A stretch of DNA of 64,000 nucleotides from Mya arenaria (GCF_026914265.1 NC_069135.1:24284167-24348166); one strand, 5' to 3'; shown: positions 23,076 to 35,104, counted from the first letter of the stretch. Made by a program: numbers and translations. The notes: generated by a model from the sequence alone, not told the origin.

Positions 23076-24411
23076 TTACTGCAAAGAAATGTGCATAAGA
23101 GAATTCATATGTCCTCCCACGATTATACCGGACGTTCTATTGCTGAAAAACAAAGCCATCGGTGCTTTTAAATGTCCTTTATTTCCGTACAATGTGGCCA
23201 ACTTCCTCTTTCCGTCCTTCTCGATTTGCATGATTAAATTAGAGGTCCAGCTGCAGACAAACACGTGTCCAGCAGGCGTCACATATATTCTGCTAGGTTG
23301 TCTCATGTCAGGGTCAATGCAAATGATTCGGGCGTTCTCACGATCGGTGATGTACACAACGTTGCCGTCTCCTCTGAACGAACATCTCTCAACGGTCAAA
23401 CCACCCGATTCGTCCTCGTAGAACGTTTGCATCATCTGTCCAGATTTCATGTAGACGTACAGAGTATTGGCCGAGCAGACGTAAAGCATGTCCTCATGAT
23501 AAGCTACATCAAAACAGGGGTGTGTACAAGTTATCGTTTTTGTTTTCAATATCTTTCCTTTCGTGATATTGATAAACTGCAACTCACGGCCAATACAAAC
23601 GACAACTTCATTCCCTCCAATGTGGCACACGCCTAATGGATTACTGGGTACATCCCAGTGGTTGACCACCTTGTACTCCTGATCCAGGAGTTTCACTTTA
23701 AGGTTATTGTAGTCTGCAATGACAATTTCTCCACTTGGTAGCTCACATATACCCCAGATAAAACAGTGTTTAGTGTCAATACTCAACGCCACGTTGTATA
23801 CTTTATATCCAGTTTCCTTAAAGACATGGTTTGGGTCGAGATATTGACTTGGTGCTAATTTGGTCTCCACGGTTAATTCTTCAATTTCTACAAAAATACT
23901 AACCGACGACAGCATTTCCTCCAGTACGCTATTAGCCCTAAATGATACAGCGTATGTATCAACTTCATAGCTACGTGGAATGAGCCTATTCACTTCCCTT
24001 ATTTTAGCTTTGCATTTCCTGTATCTGATATATCATGAGGGTGCATTATTTCTTCTATTTGAGGCCTCAATGAAGTTCACGAAATCCTTTAATTCGTTGT
24101 CCATTCGAGCACAATTTACTACATCTTCTTTTATCCTATCTTCGAGCTTATCTACCAAGCAGTTCAATTCTTTAATGGATGTCCTTTCTATTTTATCAAT
24201 GATTTCATTTATCTTTTTCCGAATAGCCTTAATTTCATTTAGGATGGCTGCCCTTGTGCTTTTTAATGATGCTGTATTTTTCTTTCGTGCTTCTTCCATG
24301 TCATGAAGTTGTTTTCTAAGTTCTGAAACTTTGCCAGGCAGGCTTTTAAAGTCGGCGTCCTTGTAGATTCCCTTTGCAAGATCTGGAATGTGCTGCACCT
24401 TGGAACATTTC
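23076..24411 (-). pseudogene. TRIM-like gene 1, coiled-coil/propeller exon with in-frame TGA
   Basis: The exon starts GAAATGTTCC after TTGCAG. It encodes KCSKVQHIPDLAKG, then the coiled coil, then TGA at 24035-24033, then an otherwise open propeller segment containing VTPAGHVFVCS (NHL-like). Confidence 0.85.
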
Positions 24412-25671
24412 CTGCAATAAACAATGTACATGTGTATTGCTAATTATGAACTATTATTATAAACATGGCTATATCTTTCTTCCTTTCGACTTTCAATTTA
24501 TAATTACGTTTGCACAGCTGACATTAAGAATAAATATTCATACAATATCATTGCATCGTTTTCAACCGTATGCTCTGTTTTGTTACACCGGGGGATGTGT
24601 CAAAGGTCCAAGGCTTCCAAAAATCATTTGATGATAAACCAACCGGCCACGTCAGTTTTCCGTCTTTAATATCCCGCCTGTCGCGAACCACCCACTGTCT
24701 TATGATATCCCCTATATGCCCCGCCCAACATCCCAATGGTACAAAACAATGATTGAGTCTTGTATATACACATTTCGCAGGTAATTTCTATATTAACAGC
24801 AAAGCGCTATAAACAATTACAATACCTTTGAAAAAAACAACGTCGGCTGACTATTTATTAAATGACGTTTCACATCTTCGGTTTATTAAGGTATCCAGCT
24901 ACAATTTCTCGAAAATTCTTAACCGTAACTTACAACTTAAGTATCTTACTGCATTCAGCAATATTACTCATATAAATATGATTTTATGAAACACCACGAA
25001 GTTTATCCTATTTATCTCAAATATTATCTACTTTAAAGAGTCAACAAATTTTAAAATCGTAATATAACACAATTTATACCAAATCAAAAATAGCGTGCTG
25101 TGCTTGATCCTGTTATGAGGGACTTAAGATGTTTCGAGAAATTGGATGAACAATTATGTGGATTTTGATGCCTGGTGACAGCCATATTTTGTGTTATTAC
25201 TTGGAAAGAGTATATGTTTAGAGAAATAATATCTTCACAATATACCGAAAAGATAATTACAAACACGATTGTTTGCCCTCGAACGATTGAAAAATAGGCT
25301 ATTTCGGATTTTAGTTGAAGATTTTTTAATATAAAATGAAATTTTACTTTAAAGCTCATTGCACTCTCACATTTTGACCGTATTGAAAACTTTCTTATTT
25401 TTTATCTATGAATGAGCGAATTGCTGAGCAAATTTCTGGAAACCAGTGATATGAGACTGCTGACAAAAAATCAGATCACAGATTTTCATATTGACTCAAT
25501 TGAGGCATTGATGACAAAAATCAACTTATCTTGAGACAAATATAAAAAGACAACACGTAAAAACTTTCCATTAGTGAGAGTGCCGCTTTAAAATGCAATG
25601 CATTTTCAATCCTTAGTTGCATTTTCGTTATCAGCAAGCAATACCATATCTAATTTTTATACCAAACATTT
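24412..25671 (-). other. Gene 1 intron, array-distal part, with an old MITE family B copy
   Basis: This sequence is shared with the introns of genes 2, 3 and 4. A diverged TIR element at 24897-25147 (left end ACAATTTCTCGAAAATTCTT, right end GACTTAAGATGTTTCGAGAA) lies at the same place in all four introns, so it predates the gene duplications. Confidence 0.65.
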
Positions 25672-26834
25672 ATTGGGTAACTCGGCAGTGTAATGTACAT
25701 TAACGGTCTGGAGTAACAATGTATCATAATGCACATTAGGGGCCTTGGGTAATAAGGCATTATAATGTACATTAGGGGCCTGGGATAATAAGGCATGGGG
25801 ACCTGGGGTAATAAGGCATTATAATGTACCTAAGGGACCTGCAGTAACAATGTATCATAATGTATCTGAGGAGCCTGGGGTAATAAGGCATCATAATGTA
25901 CCTGAGGAGCCTGGGGTAATAAGGCATCATAATGTACCTGAGGAGCCTGGGGTAATAAGGCATCATAATGTACCTGAGGAGCCTGGGGTAATAAGGCATC
26001 ATAATGTACCTGAGGAGCCTGGGGTAATAAGGCATCATAATGTACCTGAGGAGCCTGGGGTAATAAGGCATCATAATGTATCTGAGGAGCCTGGGGTAAT
26101 AAGGCATCATAATGTACCCGAGGAGCCTGGGGTAATAAAGCATCATAATGTACCTTAGGGGCCTGGGGTAATAAGGCATCATAATGTATCTGAGGAGCCT
26201 GGGGTAATAAGGCATTATAATGTACCTGAGGAGCCTGGGGTAATAAGGCATCATAATGTATCTGAGGAGCCTGGGGTAATAAGGCATCATAATGTATCTG
26301 AGGAGCCTGGGGTAATAAGGCATCATAATGTACCTGAGGAGCCTGGGGTAATAAGGCATCATAATGTACCTGAGGAGCCTGGGGTAATAAGGCATCATAA
26401 TGTATCTGAGGAGCCTGGGGTAATAAGGCATCATAATGTATCTGAGGAGCCTGGGGTAATAAGGCATCATAATCTACATTAGGGGCCTGGGGTAACAAGG
26501 CATCATAATCTACATTAGGGATCTGGGGAAACAAGGCATCATAATCTACATAAGGGGTCTGGGGTAACAAGGCATCATAATCTATCGTAGGGGCCTGGGG
26601 TAACAAGGCATCATAATCTACATTAGGGAACTGGGGAAACAAGGCATCATAATCTACATTATGGGCCTGGGGTAACAAGGCATCATAATCTACCTTAGGG
26701 GCCTGGGGTAACAAGGCATCAAAATCTACATTAGGGGTCTGCGGTAACAAGGTATCATAATCTACCTCAGGGGCCTGGGGAAACAAGGCAGCATAATCTA
26801 CATTATGGGTCTGGGGTACAAGTCATCATAATGC
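25672..26834 (-). repeat. 36-bp intronic minisatellite, gene 1 array
   Basis: About 32 copies of a 36-bp unit (GGTAATAAGGCATCATAATG, then TACCTGAGGAGCCTGG) between the B-box exon and the C-terminal exon. Units at 26470-26830, nearest the B-box exon, are a distinct variant (CAAGGCATCATAATCTACAT). Frames reading PQAPQVHYDALL and MMPYYPRLLRYI are open in the sense direction. Confidence 0.93.
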
Positions 26835-27071
26835 TCCCTCAATTTTCTTTGGCAATTTTTAGTCCAAAATGGTGCATTTTGGGCGTATTTTATTACTTTT
26901 ATCATCCCGTATTGAAATAAAAAGTAAACTTGAACGATTTTGGACGGGCGCGTGGCGGGTGTCTCTTGCTCCCCCCCCCCTCTCCGCACGATCCGCTAGT
27001 GAACAAGGACAGTGTTTCCAATATAATTGATGCAACCGTTTACATACAACAAACGAAACCATTACATTTAC
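26835..27071 (-). other. Gene 1 intron, donor-proximal part with C10 tract
   Basis: Sequence conserved in all four genes: a CCAAAATGGTGCATTTTGGG block, then GAACGATTTTGGACGGGCGC, then a run of C (26972-26981; G in the transcript) about 90 bp downstream of the donor site. Confidence 0.7.
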
Positions 27072-27409
27072 CTGTGGTCAACTGCGATGCACACGTGGCA
27101 GCATAGTTGGTCATGGTCATCACAAACAAGTTCCAATGACTTGCCGGGATGTCTCTCGCATATCTCTACAGCATTTGAAATCGTCGTCGTTGAACCTGCC
27201 CAGTTGTCCAGGTCCTTGCGCCCAAAAACCGTGTGCCTGTTATATAATGTATTGTGAACCGGTGCACATTTGTTGCAGTAATATTTCGAACATTCTTTGC
27301 AAAAATGTTGAGCTTCCGTGTTAAGTCCGTTTTCTTCACATGGAGAACATGTAAAATCATGGATGAAATCACCACCTCTGTGAATAGATGATTCAAACTT
27401 TGAAGCCAT
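27072..27409 (-). pseudogene. TRIM-like gene 1, B-box exon
   Basis: Open for 113 residues from MASKFESS to VDHR, carrying all B-box 1 ligands and all but the last B-box 2 ligand. It is nearly identical to the gene 2 exon. The exon itself is intact; the gene is broken in the next exon. Confidence 0.85.
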
Positions 27410-28170
27410 TTTTATTTTGAAATTAAATTAATATTTTGTGAAAACGTAGATGTCCTTCGTGTTTCGACAACGCCTCCTATCAACAAGGAAGTAAATTGTA
27501 CCAAATATGTCATATGACTCAATCGATCCATAAAGAAATGGGAGGTAATACCATCATCTTAGATCGCTGGTGTTACACACATAATTTCATATTATTTGAC
27601 TTTTTCAGATAACTTAACAAAAATGAAGAGAAAAACAACAAGCTAAATTACGTATATATCTACAACAGTTGCAATACAAAGTATGTATTTGTGTGATGTG
27701 TATTATTATTATTACATTCCCTATTCTTGCTAGCCAAATTAAGTTCACATGTAAAAAATTAAGACAAATTTGATTTATTTAAGTTTGTTTGTGGCATATT
27801 CATATATTCTGCGTCTGGTTGAAATTCAATTAGGTTTATCCACGTTCATATATAAATAAAAAAAATATAATATTATCGTTTACAACATAATGGGCTCATT
27901 ATGTAATAATTAGATGACATGAATTAAATTCTTAATTATTACGAATGGGCGGAGTGAGCGTGGCGAACGAGCCCTTCTTTATCATTAAGGTATTACTTTA
28001 TTTCATCTAACTGACTAAGAATACAACCTCATTGGCTGATACATTGACAACGCAAAATCTGACGCAGGGAGTGTGTATCGGATGAGTGACAGCAGGCGGA
28101 CTGAAATTCTTTATAATTTAGCATAGTACTTAATAATTGCCTATCTGCAATTGCATTGGCTTGAAATGTA
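27410..28170. other. Upstream region of TRIM-like gene 1
   Basis: The first 130 bp (AACGTAGATGTCCTTCGTGT, then CAACAAGGAAGTAAATTGTA) are shared with genes 2 and 3 in part, and probably include 5' UTR or promoter. The remainder shows nothing recognisable. Confidence 0.5.
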
Positions 28171-28491
28171 ATGCACCTGTCATTTTAATCACGGCCCCCA
28201 GGTCCAGGGAATAGCGGGGACTTTGACTTTCGGTCCAGCCAACTCCGGCTAAAATCCCCGCCCTGCGGGACGAACAGAGGTAAAATCCCCGCCAAATGCC
28301 CCCGAACCCCAGGGACCCAAGGTAAGGCCCTTTCCCAGCTAAATTTAAAGCGAAGACAACACCACCGCTTTCAACCGGCACTGCGGGGCAACCTGAAAGG
28401 TAAAAACACGGCCCATTTCTCCGGCTTTCCCCAGTATACCTATACGCCCGGACCTGGGGGGGGGGGGCGTGGTTACAATTGACTGATGCAT
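28171..28491. mobile_element. MITE family A, 321-bp copy
   Basis: Left end 28171-28193 (ATGCACCTGTCATTTTAATC) and right end 28468-28491 (the complement matches ATGCATCAGTCAATTG). The interior matches the 3722-3955 copy but keeps about 85 bp missing there. It sits upstream of gene 1 and at the start of segment E. Confidence 0.8.
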
Positions 28492-30760
28492 AATTTGTAT
28501 TCTAAATGTTGATAGATTCATGTCAGTTTAGATACATTTCGACATTGGATAACGTATGGACTGTAAATTCTTAAAATGTCTCATGTGTTCAGATCGTATA
28601 CTTAGTAGGTACCATTTCTAACATCTTTAGAAAACGAGTATTTTAGCGAGTGTTTAACATGATCTGCACGGTTTCAAAACGTTTGTAAAAACAACTTTTA
28701 CGTATCCGAACCATGATGGATGCTGTGTTATGTCCGGCCACCAAATGTAGTTTTGTTGTGAATACAGGGGCTTTTGTTAGTTATATCTGGGAATAGGGAC
28801 AGTTTTCCAAAACAAAATCGGTATATTACCTTGATTTTGACCATGGAGTGTTGGTCAATAATCCATGACATGAATAATGCGCGCTTTCAAATTCAAATAC
28901 AAACTTAAGTATATACAAAAACGTGGTTCTCATGTAATTTTAGTCATTTAAAAAAACGTAACTTTTTTAGTTAAGTTTCTTAACATATATAAATGTTTTC
29001 AGTAAGTGATCGAATGTCTTAAACGCAATCTTCTTAAACTCTTCGTTTGAAGTTTTAACTGGTCTAAGTAAAAAGAAAAGTTTAAATCAAAAGCGAATCC
29101 AGGAAGGGGGGCGGACCCGGCGCCCGCCCTCCCAATATCCAAGTTCAATTTGATTTCAATAAAAGACAACATAGTAATAAAATAGGCCTATAATGCATCA
29201 TTTCGGACTAGAAGTTATTAAAAAGTTCATGGGGGGGGGGGGGTATCCCAAACCCACTGGCATGACTTTAAACCAAATAAATGTTTGTTAAAGAGGGAAC
29301 ATTTTTTTCTGTCATTATCTCAATCCAAAACTGGACATATTCATATTCAAAAGAAGGAAACTTCAGCTGTATGTAGCCGTTTTCTTTTAAGCTGATGTAA
29401 AGATTCATTTTTTTTATTACTTTAATATTATGATGGGGATAATACATACAAAAAGTATCTATATAGTTACATCTTTCAACATGTTTTAAAAATTGTTTTT
29501 ACTAATGCCGGTTCCGATTAAGTTCAATAACAAGTAAATTAATGCTTTATTTTACAAAGTTTTTCAGTATACTGTTTCGGTTTAAACATATATTCTTTGA
29601 TGAACAGGTACTAACCAAATGACAATATATATTTCAAAACAATTATTCGAGAGTTTGATCGGAAGATAAAATCATATAAAGATCATAGTTATTCTTTGGC
29701 AACAAACAGTAATGTTTAACAAACAGTAATGTTTAACAAACAGTAATGTTTGTTATCTGGTTGTCTTACAGAATTTCAAAGATGTGTTTGTTTCAAGATA
29801 AAATATTAATGGCCTTAAAGAGCTAAAGTATTATCATTATAATATTATGATGGAGAATACTATCTAATACAAACACATATACCATCTTTACAGATAACGG
29901 TCAAAAAGCGGAAGTTAAAATAACAACTCACTAACAACTGGGCGTCACATTCTCTTTGGGAAATCTTACCCTGGCAGATGAAGAGGTCCTAGAAAATGTT
30001 TAGCCTGCTCGAGTTGTTTCCATTTCCAATATGAATATTGAAACAGAAAATGTGATTCTCTAAAATACAGAAGGCGAAAACATAAACTTAAGCTATTCTT
30101 CAATAAAAAGAATCTCAATACACTTATTCCATCCCGAGTAGGGGATACAACCTAGTGCAATTTTCGAATTTTGTACACATTCGTAATATATTATGTAAAA
30201 AACAATTGTTATCGAATTCCTTCTTTTCATGTACACTATCATCGTGGAACGCTTCCAAAAATAGTTCCTCATTTATATCCCCCGCCGAAAGGTGAAGGTG
30301 ATATAGTAATGGTAGGCGCATGTGTGTGCATGTCCAGACAATCTTGTCCGGAGCATAACTTGAAGTATTGACTTCATACTTCATATACAGAAATATCAGG
30401 AGAAGTGCGGATTACACGAACCATATTTTTTTAATAATTGCCCTTAACTTGCATACTTATTTTTTTCCTGAGCATAAACAAGTAGTTAAGGTATTGACTT
30501 CAAATTTCATATACAGATAAGATATATCTCATTGCGAAAATGTGCAGTAAACACAAAAAATAACTCTGGGTGTAGTTATTGTTATTGCCATTTGTTAACT
30601 TTTATAAAAAAAATTCGGAGCACAACTTGAAAAGTATTTGAGGTATTGCCTTCAAACTTCATAATCAAATATCTCATTTCGGAAAAGTGCAGTGTATAGG
30701 AACTGTAAGTTGTTTTAGTAATTGCCCTTTGTTGATAATTAGCCTTTTTTAGTGATTGGT
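28459..30760. repeat. Segmental duplication E, copy 1
   Basis: Matches 54742-56790 almost throughout. Anchors are GGACTAGAAGTTATTAAAA at 29205 and 55663, TTCGGAAAAGTGCAGTGTAT at 30678 and 56706, and GGGCGTCACATTCTCTTTGG at 29940 and 56370. It carries no recognisable gene. A small 19-bp tandem triplication (AACAAACAGTAATGTTT) is at 29702-29752. Confidence 0.85.
30345..30760 (+). repeat. Dispersed 150-bp repeat, three diverged copies
   Basis: The same module as at 20535-20990: CCGGAGCATAACTTGAA, GTATTGACTTCA and GAGAAGTGC words repeat three times with decay. Confidence 0.6.
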
Positions 30761-31054
30761 TTATGAGATTGCACTGGGGACGGAAATGAATGATTATATC
30801 CTTTCGATTGTAAGTGTATGCACAGAAAAGTGTTGTTGAAAATTTAGAATCAGAGAATGATATTATTTTGACTACTGTTGGAGTGATTTCTATTTATCTT
30901 TTTTTCTTTTACCTAATTGGCAAAAAGTGTAGCGAAATAATGTAATTTGTCTATTTCGAGGCGTATAAACAAGGGCCCTGAGGTCAATAACTCCTTTCAA
31001 TTCTTGAGCATGTGCAAAGTAATTCTACGCATGCGATGCGGGGTGATACAGGAA

Positions 31055-31562
31055 TCCAGTGGATTTCGTGAAATCACTCAAAACGTGAAATCCATTCATT
31101 GCTCATTTAATCTAATTAATAAATTATTTTTTTTGTATTTATTTTGGAAAGTGCCCCATGAAGGGAATATGTTTCAAATTTTATTGAAATCTGTCGAAAT
31201 ATGAAGAAGTTAGAGCAATTTTACGATGTTTTTTCGAAAATTGATCGGAAATCGAGGTGAAATCCAGATTTCGAGAAGTGAAATCCACTCAAAATTCATT
31301 AATTTTAATTAATAATTTTATATTTCAAATATCATTGAAATTGTTATAAAATAAAGAAGTTAGAGCAATTTTTCATAAATAGATCGGATATCGACTGGTG
31401 AAATCCAGAGTTCGAGAAGAAAAATCCACTCATAAAATTAACTCATTTATCTTAATTAATATTTTTTTTATATTTTTGTATATATATTGGAAAGTGCCTC
31501 ATAAAGGGTTTATATTTCAAATTTTATCGAAATTGTTCAAAATATGAAGAAGTTAGAGCAAT
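31055..31562. repeat. Tandem repeat, unit about 125-170 bp
   Basis: Three imperfect units, each with a GTGAAATCCA(C/G) word, an AATTAATAA-type AT-rich stretch, a TTTCAAATTTTAT(T/C)GAAAT word and GAAGAAGTTAGAGCAATTT. Confidence 0.7.
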
Positions 31563-32035
31563 TTCCACAGGTGCAAATCACTTCTTACGGCTGTATATTG
31601 ACATTTTGCAAACCTTAGTATTTGAACTTTCGCTTTCTGTTTACAAATACTTCCCACAGGTGCAAATCATTCATTACAGCTATTGACATTCCACCTTTTT
31701 AAACCTTAGTATTTGAACTTTCGCTTTCTGTTTACAAATACTTCCCACAGGTGCAAATCACCAAATTTTGCACACCTTAGTATTTGAACGTTCGTTTTTT
31801 GCAAAGAAATACTCTGCACAAGTGCAAATCCCTCATAATGGCTATTGACTAGACCACTTTTGCACAACTTTGTATTTGAAGTTTCGATATTTGCTAACAA
31901 ATACTTTGCACAGGAGCTAATCACTCTTTAAATAATGACTATTGACACACCAACTTTTGCTCATTTTAGTATTTGAACTTTCGAACATGTTGAACAAACT
32001 TTGAACATGTGCATTTTAATCTATTTTATCAACCA
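31563..32035. repeat. Tandem repeat, unit about 70-90 bp
   Basis: Five to six imperfect copies containing CACAGGTGCAAATCA, a GGCTATTGACA-type word and CCTTAGTATTTGAACTTTCG. It directly follows the previous array. Confidence 0.75.
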
Positions 32036-32269
32036 TTGGCACAACAACTTTTGCACTCCTCATATTTAAACTTTCTGACACCAATATTAACACGATGTGC
32101 ACATATTAATACACAGATTGCTTTTAAATACATGTGTGTTATTTAATGGACATTATTTTAACTTTGTTTGTGTGAATTCAAACACGATCAGTAAATATGT
32201 AGCTAACTATGTACAATTATGTTTCATTTCTTTTTGTAAAAATGCAGTAACATTATAAAGATCATTTGA

Positions 32270-33172
32270 AATGTTAATTTGATATACATGCTATTGTTGC
32301 TGATTTCTTAATATTGATCACCAGTAAAATTTTGCCAAATTGTTTTCCAGTCTTGAGAGTTACAGGCAGCAGTTCAATTTAAATGCTATTGTTAACTGAT
32401 TTTCAGTATTGATCTCCAACAGCAATTTGGCCAAACTGTTGTATAATCTCTGATCGTTGAAGGCCGCAGTTTGATTTACATGCTATTGTTAAGTACTCTT
32501 TAGTATTGATCTCCCACAGTAATTTGGCCACACTTATACTTGTATAATGTCTGACGGTTGAAGGCCGCAGTTTGATTTACATGCTGTTGTTAACTACTTT
32601 TCAGTATTGATATTTTACAGTAATTTGGCCAAACTGTTGTATTATCACTGACGGTTGAAGGCCGCAGTTTGATTTACATGCTATTGTTAACTACTCTTCA
32701 GTATTGATCTCCCACAGTTATTTGGCCACACTGTTGTATAATATCCGACCCTTGAAGGCCGCAGTTTGATTTACATGCTGTTGTAAACTACGTTTCAGTA
32801 TTGATCTCTTACAGTAATTTGGCCAAACTGTTGTATAATGTCTGACCCTTGAAGGCCGCAGTTTAAATTACATGCTGTTGTTACTTTTCAGTATTGATCT
32901 CTTACAGTTATTTGGCCAAACGGTTGTATAATGTCTGACGGTTAAAGGCCGCATTTTTATTTACATGCTGTTGTTAATACTTTTCAGTATTGATCTCCAA
33001 CAGCACTTTGGTCAAACTGTTGTTAAACTCTGACGATTGAAGGCCGCGGTTTGATTAACATGCTGTTGTTAACTTCTTTTCAGTATTGATCTCTAACAGC
33101 ACTTTGGTCAAACTGTTGTATAATCCGTGACGATTGAAGGCCGCAGTTTGATTTACATGCTATTAATTACTG
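32270..33172. repeat. 97-bp tandem repeat
   Basis: About nine copies. GGCCGCAGTTTGATTTACAT recurs near 32461, 32563, 32661, 32757, 32853, 32946, 33043 and 33138, a period of 93-102 bp. Each unit also has CAGTATTGATCTC and TTGGCCAAACTGTTGTATAA. Confidence 0.88.
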
Positions 33173-33229
33173 TTTCTTAATACTGCAGAAGCAATTTTTC
33201 CCTTTTAAGGTCAAATTACCGAACAAACA

Positions 33230-33370
33230 CACACATTCGAATATGATCATTTCACACATTCATTTTCTTACAGGTCCTTTTTAACATTGAAATAGCTGTT
33301 GCATGTTTCTTCGTGTTCTTCGAATATGATCATTTCACACATTCATTTTCTTACAGGTCCTTTTTAAAGA
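33230..33370 (+). repeat. Direct duplication of about 50 bp
   Basis: The stretch TTCGAATATGATCATTTCAC ... CTTACAGGTCCTTTTTAA occurs at about 33236-33287 and again at 33317-33368 with no difference seen. Confidence 0.75.
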
Positions 33371-33983
33371 TTTTCTTTAGTTTTCAATAACTATTTGCCA
33401 ATGTATAAAACTGTGTATAAAGTTGTTTTTTGTTCTCTTAATGAATGCTCATAATGCCACTCTATTGAATACCAACCTTTCTGTTGAACTTTTGTTACAC
33501 AATGATAGCATTCATTTGTGGAAACAACTAAATTTATTCCATTTATAAGACTTTTCAATAATCCTTTTCTATTGCTTTAAAAATTCTGACATGATCATTC
33601 CCATTCGTTATCATCGAACTGCTAGAATAAAATGTAAATACCTTGCACATTTGCAACAAATGTTCATTTCATAAAACTGTTCTTACAAATTGTTTTGCTT
33701 CTTTACCCTTTGAAAGCATTGTTGTGTATGTTAATGTTATTCACATTCAAAAAATTACCAACATTTCTTTTTCATCTCTTTTTCAAATTTTGAAATCATC
33801 TATTTGTATGTTGTTGTTAAAATTCTTCATCTTAAAAACTAATGTACTTTAATCTTTATTTCTCAAAACCAATCCTGCCTTTAGTATTGGACTCTTCTAA
33901 AGACTGCTTCACTGTGTTGTGCTTTGTTGTATATAAGTATGTATATATGTTAACATCCATTTATCCCATTTCAAACTATTTAT

Positions 33984-34250
33984 TTGAAGGGACTGTACAC
34001 CAGATTGGCACCAAAAAAGGTGGGGTTTTTTGTAACAAATCTCAGGACAATTATTTAACAGAAGGTGTTACGCTTTGATATCATAATTGTATAAAAGGTA
34101 CCAAAATGTAAAAAAAAAATGTGTCGGAGACTGGGTTCCAACCCGCGTCGCCAAAATTGCACTCGAGCGTCGTACCCACTGAGCTACGACGGCTTACTCT
34201 GATCTGATGACATAATTAAGCTAAAAATTAAAAACGAACCTAGGCTGATT
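33984..34250 (-). mobile_element. Second copy of the TIR/tRNA element, partial
   Basis: Matches the left half of 5693-6192 (GGGACTGTACACCAGATTGG, then AATCTCAGGACAATTAT). The tRNA-like module is at 34120-34195 on the minus strand, with a mutated B-box (GGTTCCAACCC complement). The right terminus was not found. Confidence 0.7.
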
Positions 34251-34374
34251 AAAATTTTCATGTGTCAGTACTGAAACCGCCCATTTCACAAAACACAATC
34301 TGTACATTGCTAGGGATCGTAGAGCGAGCCTTTTTGCTGTCTCCTACAGCAATTTTGTACTTGTTCTACTTAGT

Positions 34375-34670
34375 TTTTGTCTGGGGCATAACACGAAAGG
34401 TCGTTGAGGTATTGACTTCAAACATCTAAGACAGATATATCTTACTAAGGAGAAGTGCAGTGCACTGGAACCATGACTCTGGCTGCAGTATTATTTGTTA
34501 TATCCCTTTGTTTATTTTCATAGTTATTTTTTGTCCGGAGCATAACTTGAAAAGTCTTTAACGTATTGACTTCAAACTTTAGATACAGATAGATCGTATT
34601 GAGGAGAAATACAGTGAATTAGAACCATACCTATGGGTGCACATTTTGTGAGTTATTGCGCTTTGCTAAT
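34375..34670 (+). repeat. Dispersed 150-bp repeat, two copies
   Basis: GGGGCATAACACGAAAGG, GGAGAAGTGCAGTGCACTGG and CTCTGGCTGCAGTATT, followed by a second unit. Equivalent to 56790-57070 in the duplicated block. Confidence 0.65.
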
Positions 34671-34685
34671 GTTCATTGATATCCT

Positions 34686-34922
34686 TTGTCGAATGGCGTA
34701 ATTTCTGTACTCAATTCGGCAGGGGATATGGCTGTCTGTGACTGCTCTTGTTACTATGAGAGTGGATGTGATTTAAGTGTCGCTCATGTAAGTCTGCGGA
34801 AGAACTATAGTAATCTTAATGAACATTTGTTCCCTAAAATATTGTCAATAACGCCAATTCCCAATGTTGAGAAATTGAAGACACCTATCATATCGCCAGG
34901 TGGCGTTTATAAGCACGAATGA
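34686..34922 (+). other. Unrecognised small open frame shared by both E-flanked genes
   Basis: Seventy-eight codons from ATG to TGA, no family recognised. It includes a Cys-rich stretch (AVCDCSCYYESGCDLS). The paralogous stretch at 57104-57250 keeps the first 49 codons almost unchanged and then stops after a small deletion. It could be an exon fragment of an older gene or a chance frame; there is no splice evidence. Confidence 0.25.
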
Positions 34923-35025
34923 TTCGTGCGCATTACCGTGAAAAAACCACAAAGGCGATATCTTATGAAATGAAATGTATTTTGTAAAAATAAAGATGAA
35001 ACATAAAAATAATACATGTATGCAA

Positions 35026-35104
35026 TAAATCCACCGGCAGCAGGATTCGATTCCGGCTACTCTACATCTGCTTCATACATCTTCACCACTGCGCCATTGT
35101 AGTC
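35026..35104 (-). mobile_element. tRNA-derived SINE head, minus strand
   Basis: The minus strand reads TGGCGCAGTGGTGAAGATGT (A-box type), then GGAATCGAATCCTGC (B-box type). Copies in the paralogous 3' flanks lie at 48735-48810 and 57438-57516; gene 1 has lost it. Confidence 0.6.

Larger units (their letters stand above)
23076..27409 (-). pseudogene. B-box/coiled-coil/propeller (TRIM-like) gene 1, disrupted
   Basis: B-box exon 27409-27072 and C-terminal exon 24411-23076 are separated by a 2.7-kb intron. The splice is ...GACCACAG|GTAAATG to TTATTGCAG|GAAATGT. The exons join in phase (338+1336 = 558 codons). Codon 239 is TGA (complement of 24033-24035) where the sibling genes have TCA (Ser), so the propeller is cut off. 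Downstream the frame is open again to a TAA at 23076, with one in-frame 33-nt loss relative to the siblings (the GNKLNTFT part). What survives is B-box 1 (C21, C24, C37, C40, C45, C48, H52, H59), B-box 2 (C84, H87, C96, H99, C104, C107, H112, H120) and a coiled coil at about 140-235. No RING is present. It may be a pseudogene, or encode a 238-residue protein without a propeller. Confidence 0.8.

Noticed and set aside
23089-23636. Plus-strand frames over the propeller exons (also at 35952-36740, 50584-51462 and 58410-59558)
   Set aside because: They are antisense shadows of the TRIM-like exons, which have clear domains and splice sites on the minus strand.
25850-26158. Plus-strand frame repeating EEPGVIRHHNVP
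   Set aside because: It is the antisense of the 36-bp array and opposite to the direction of gene 1; a repeat artefact.
35026-35104. Possible tRNA gene on the minus strand
   Set aside because: Promoter boxes only; it is copied with the segmental duplication and lacks a convincing acceptor stem.
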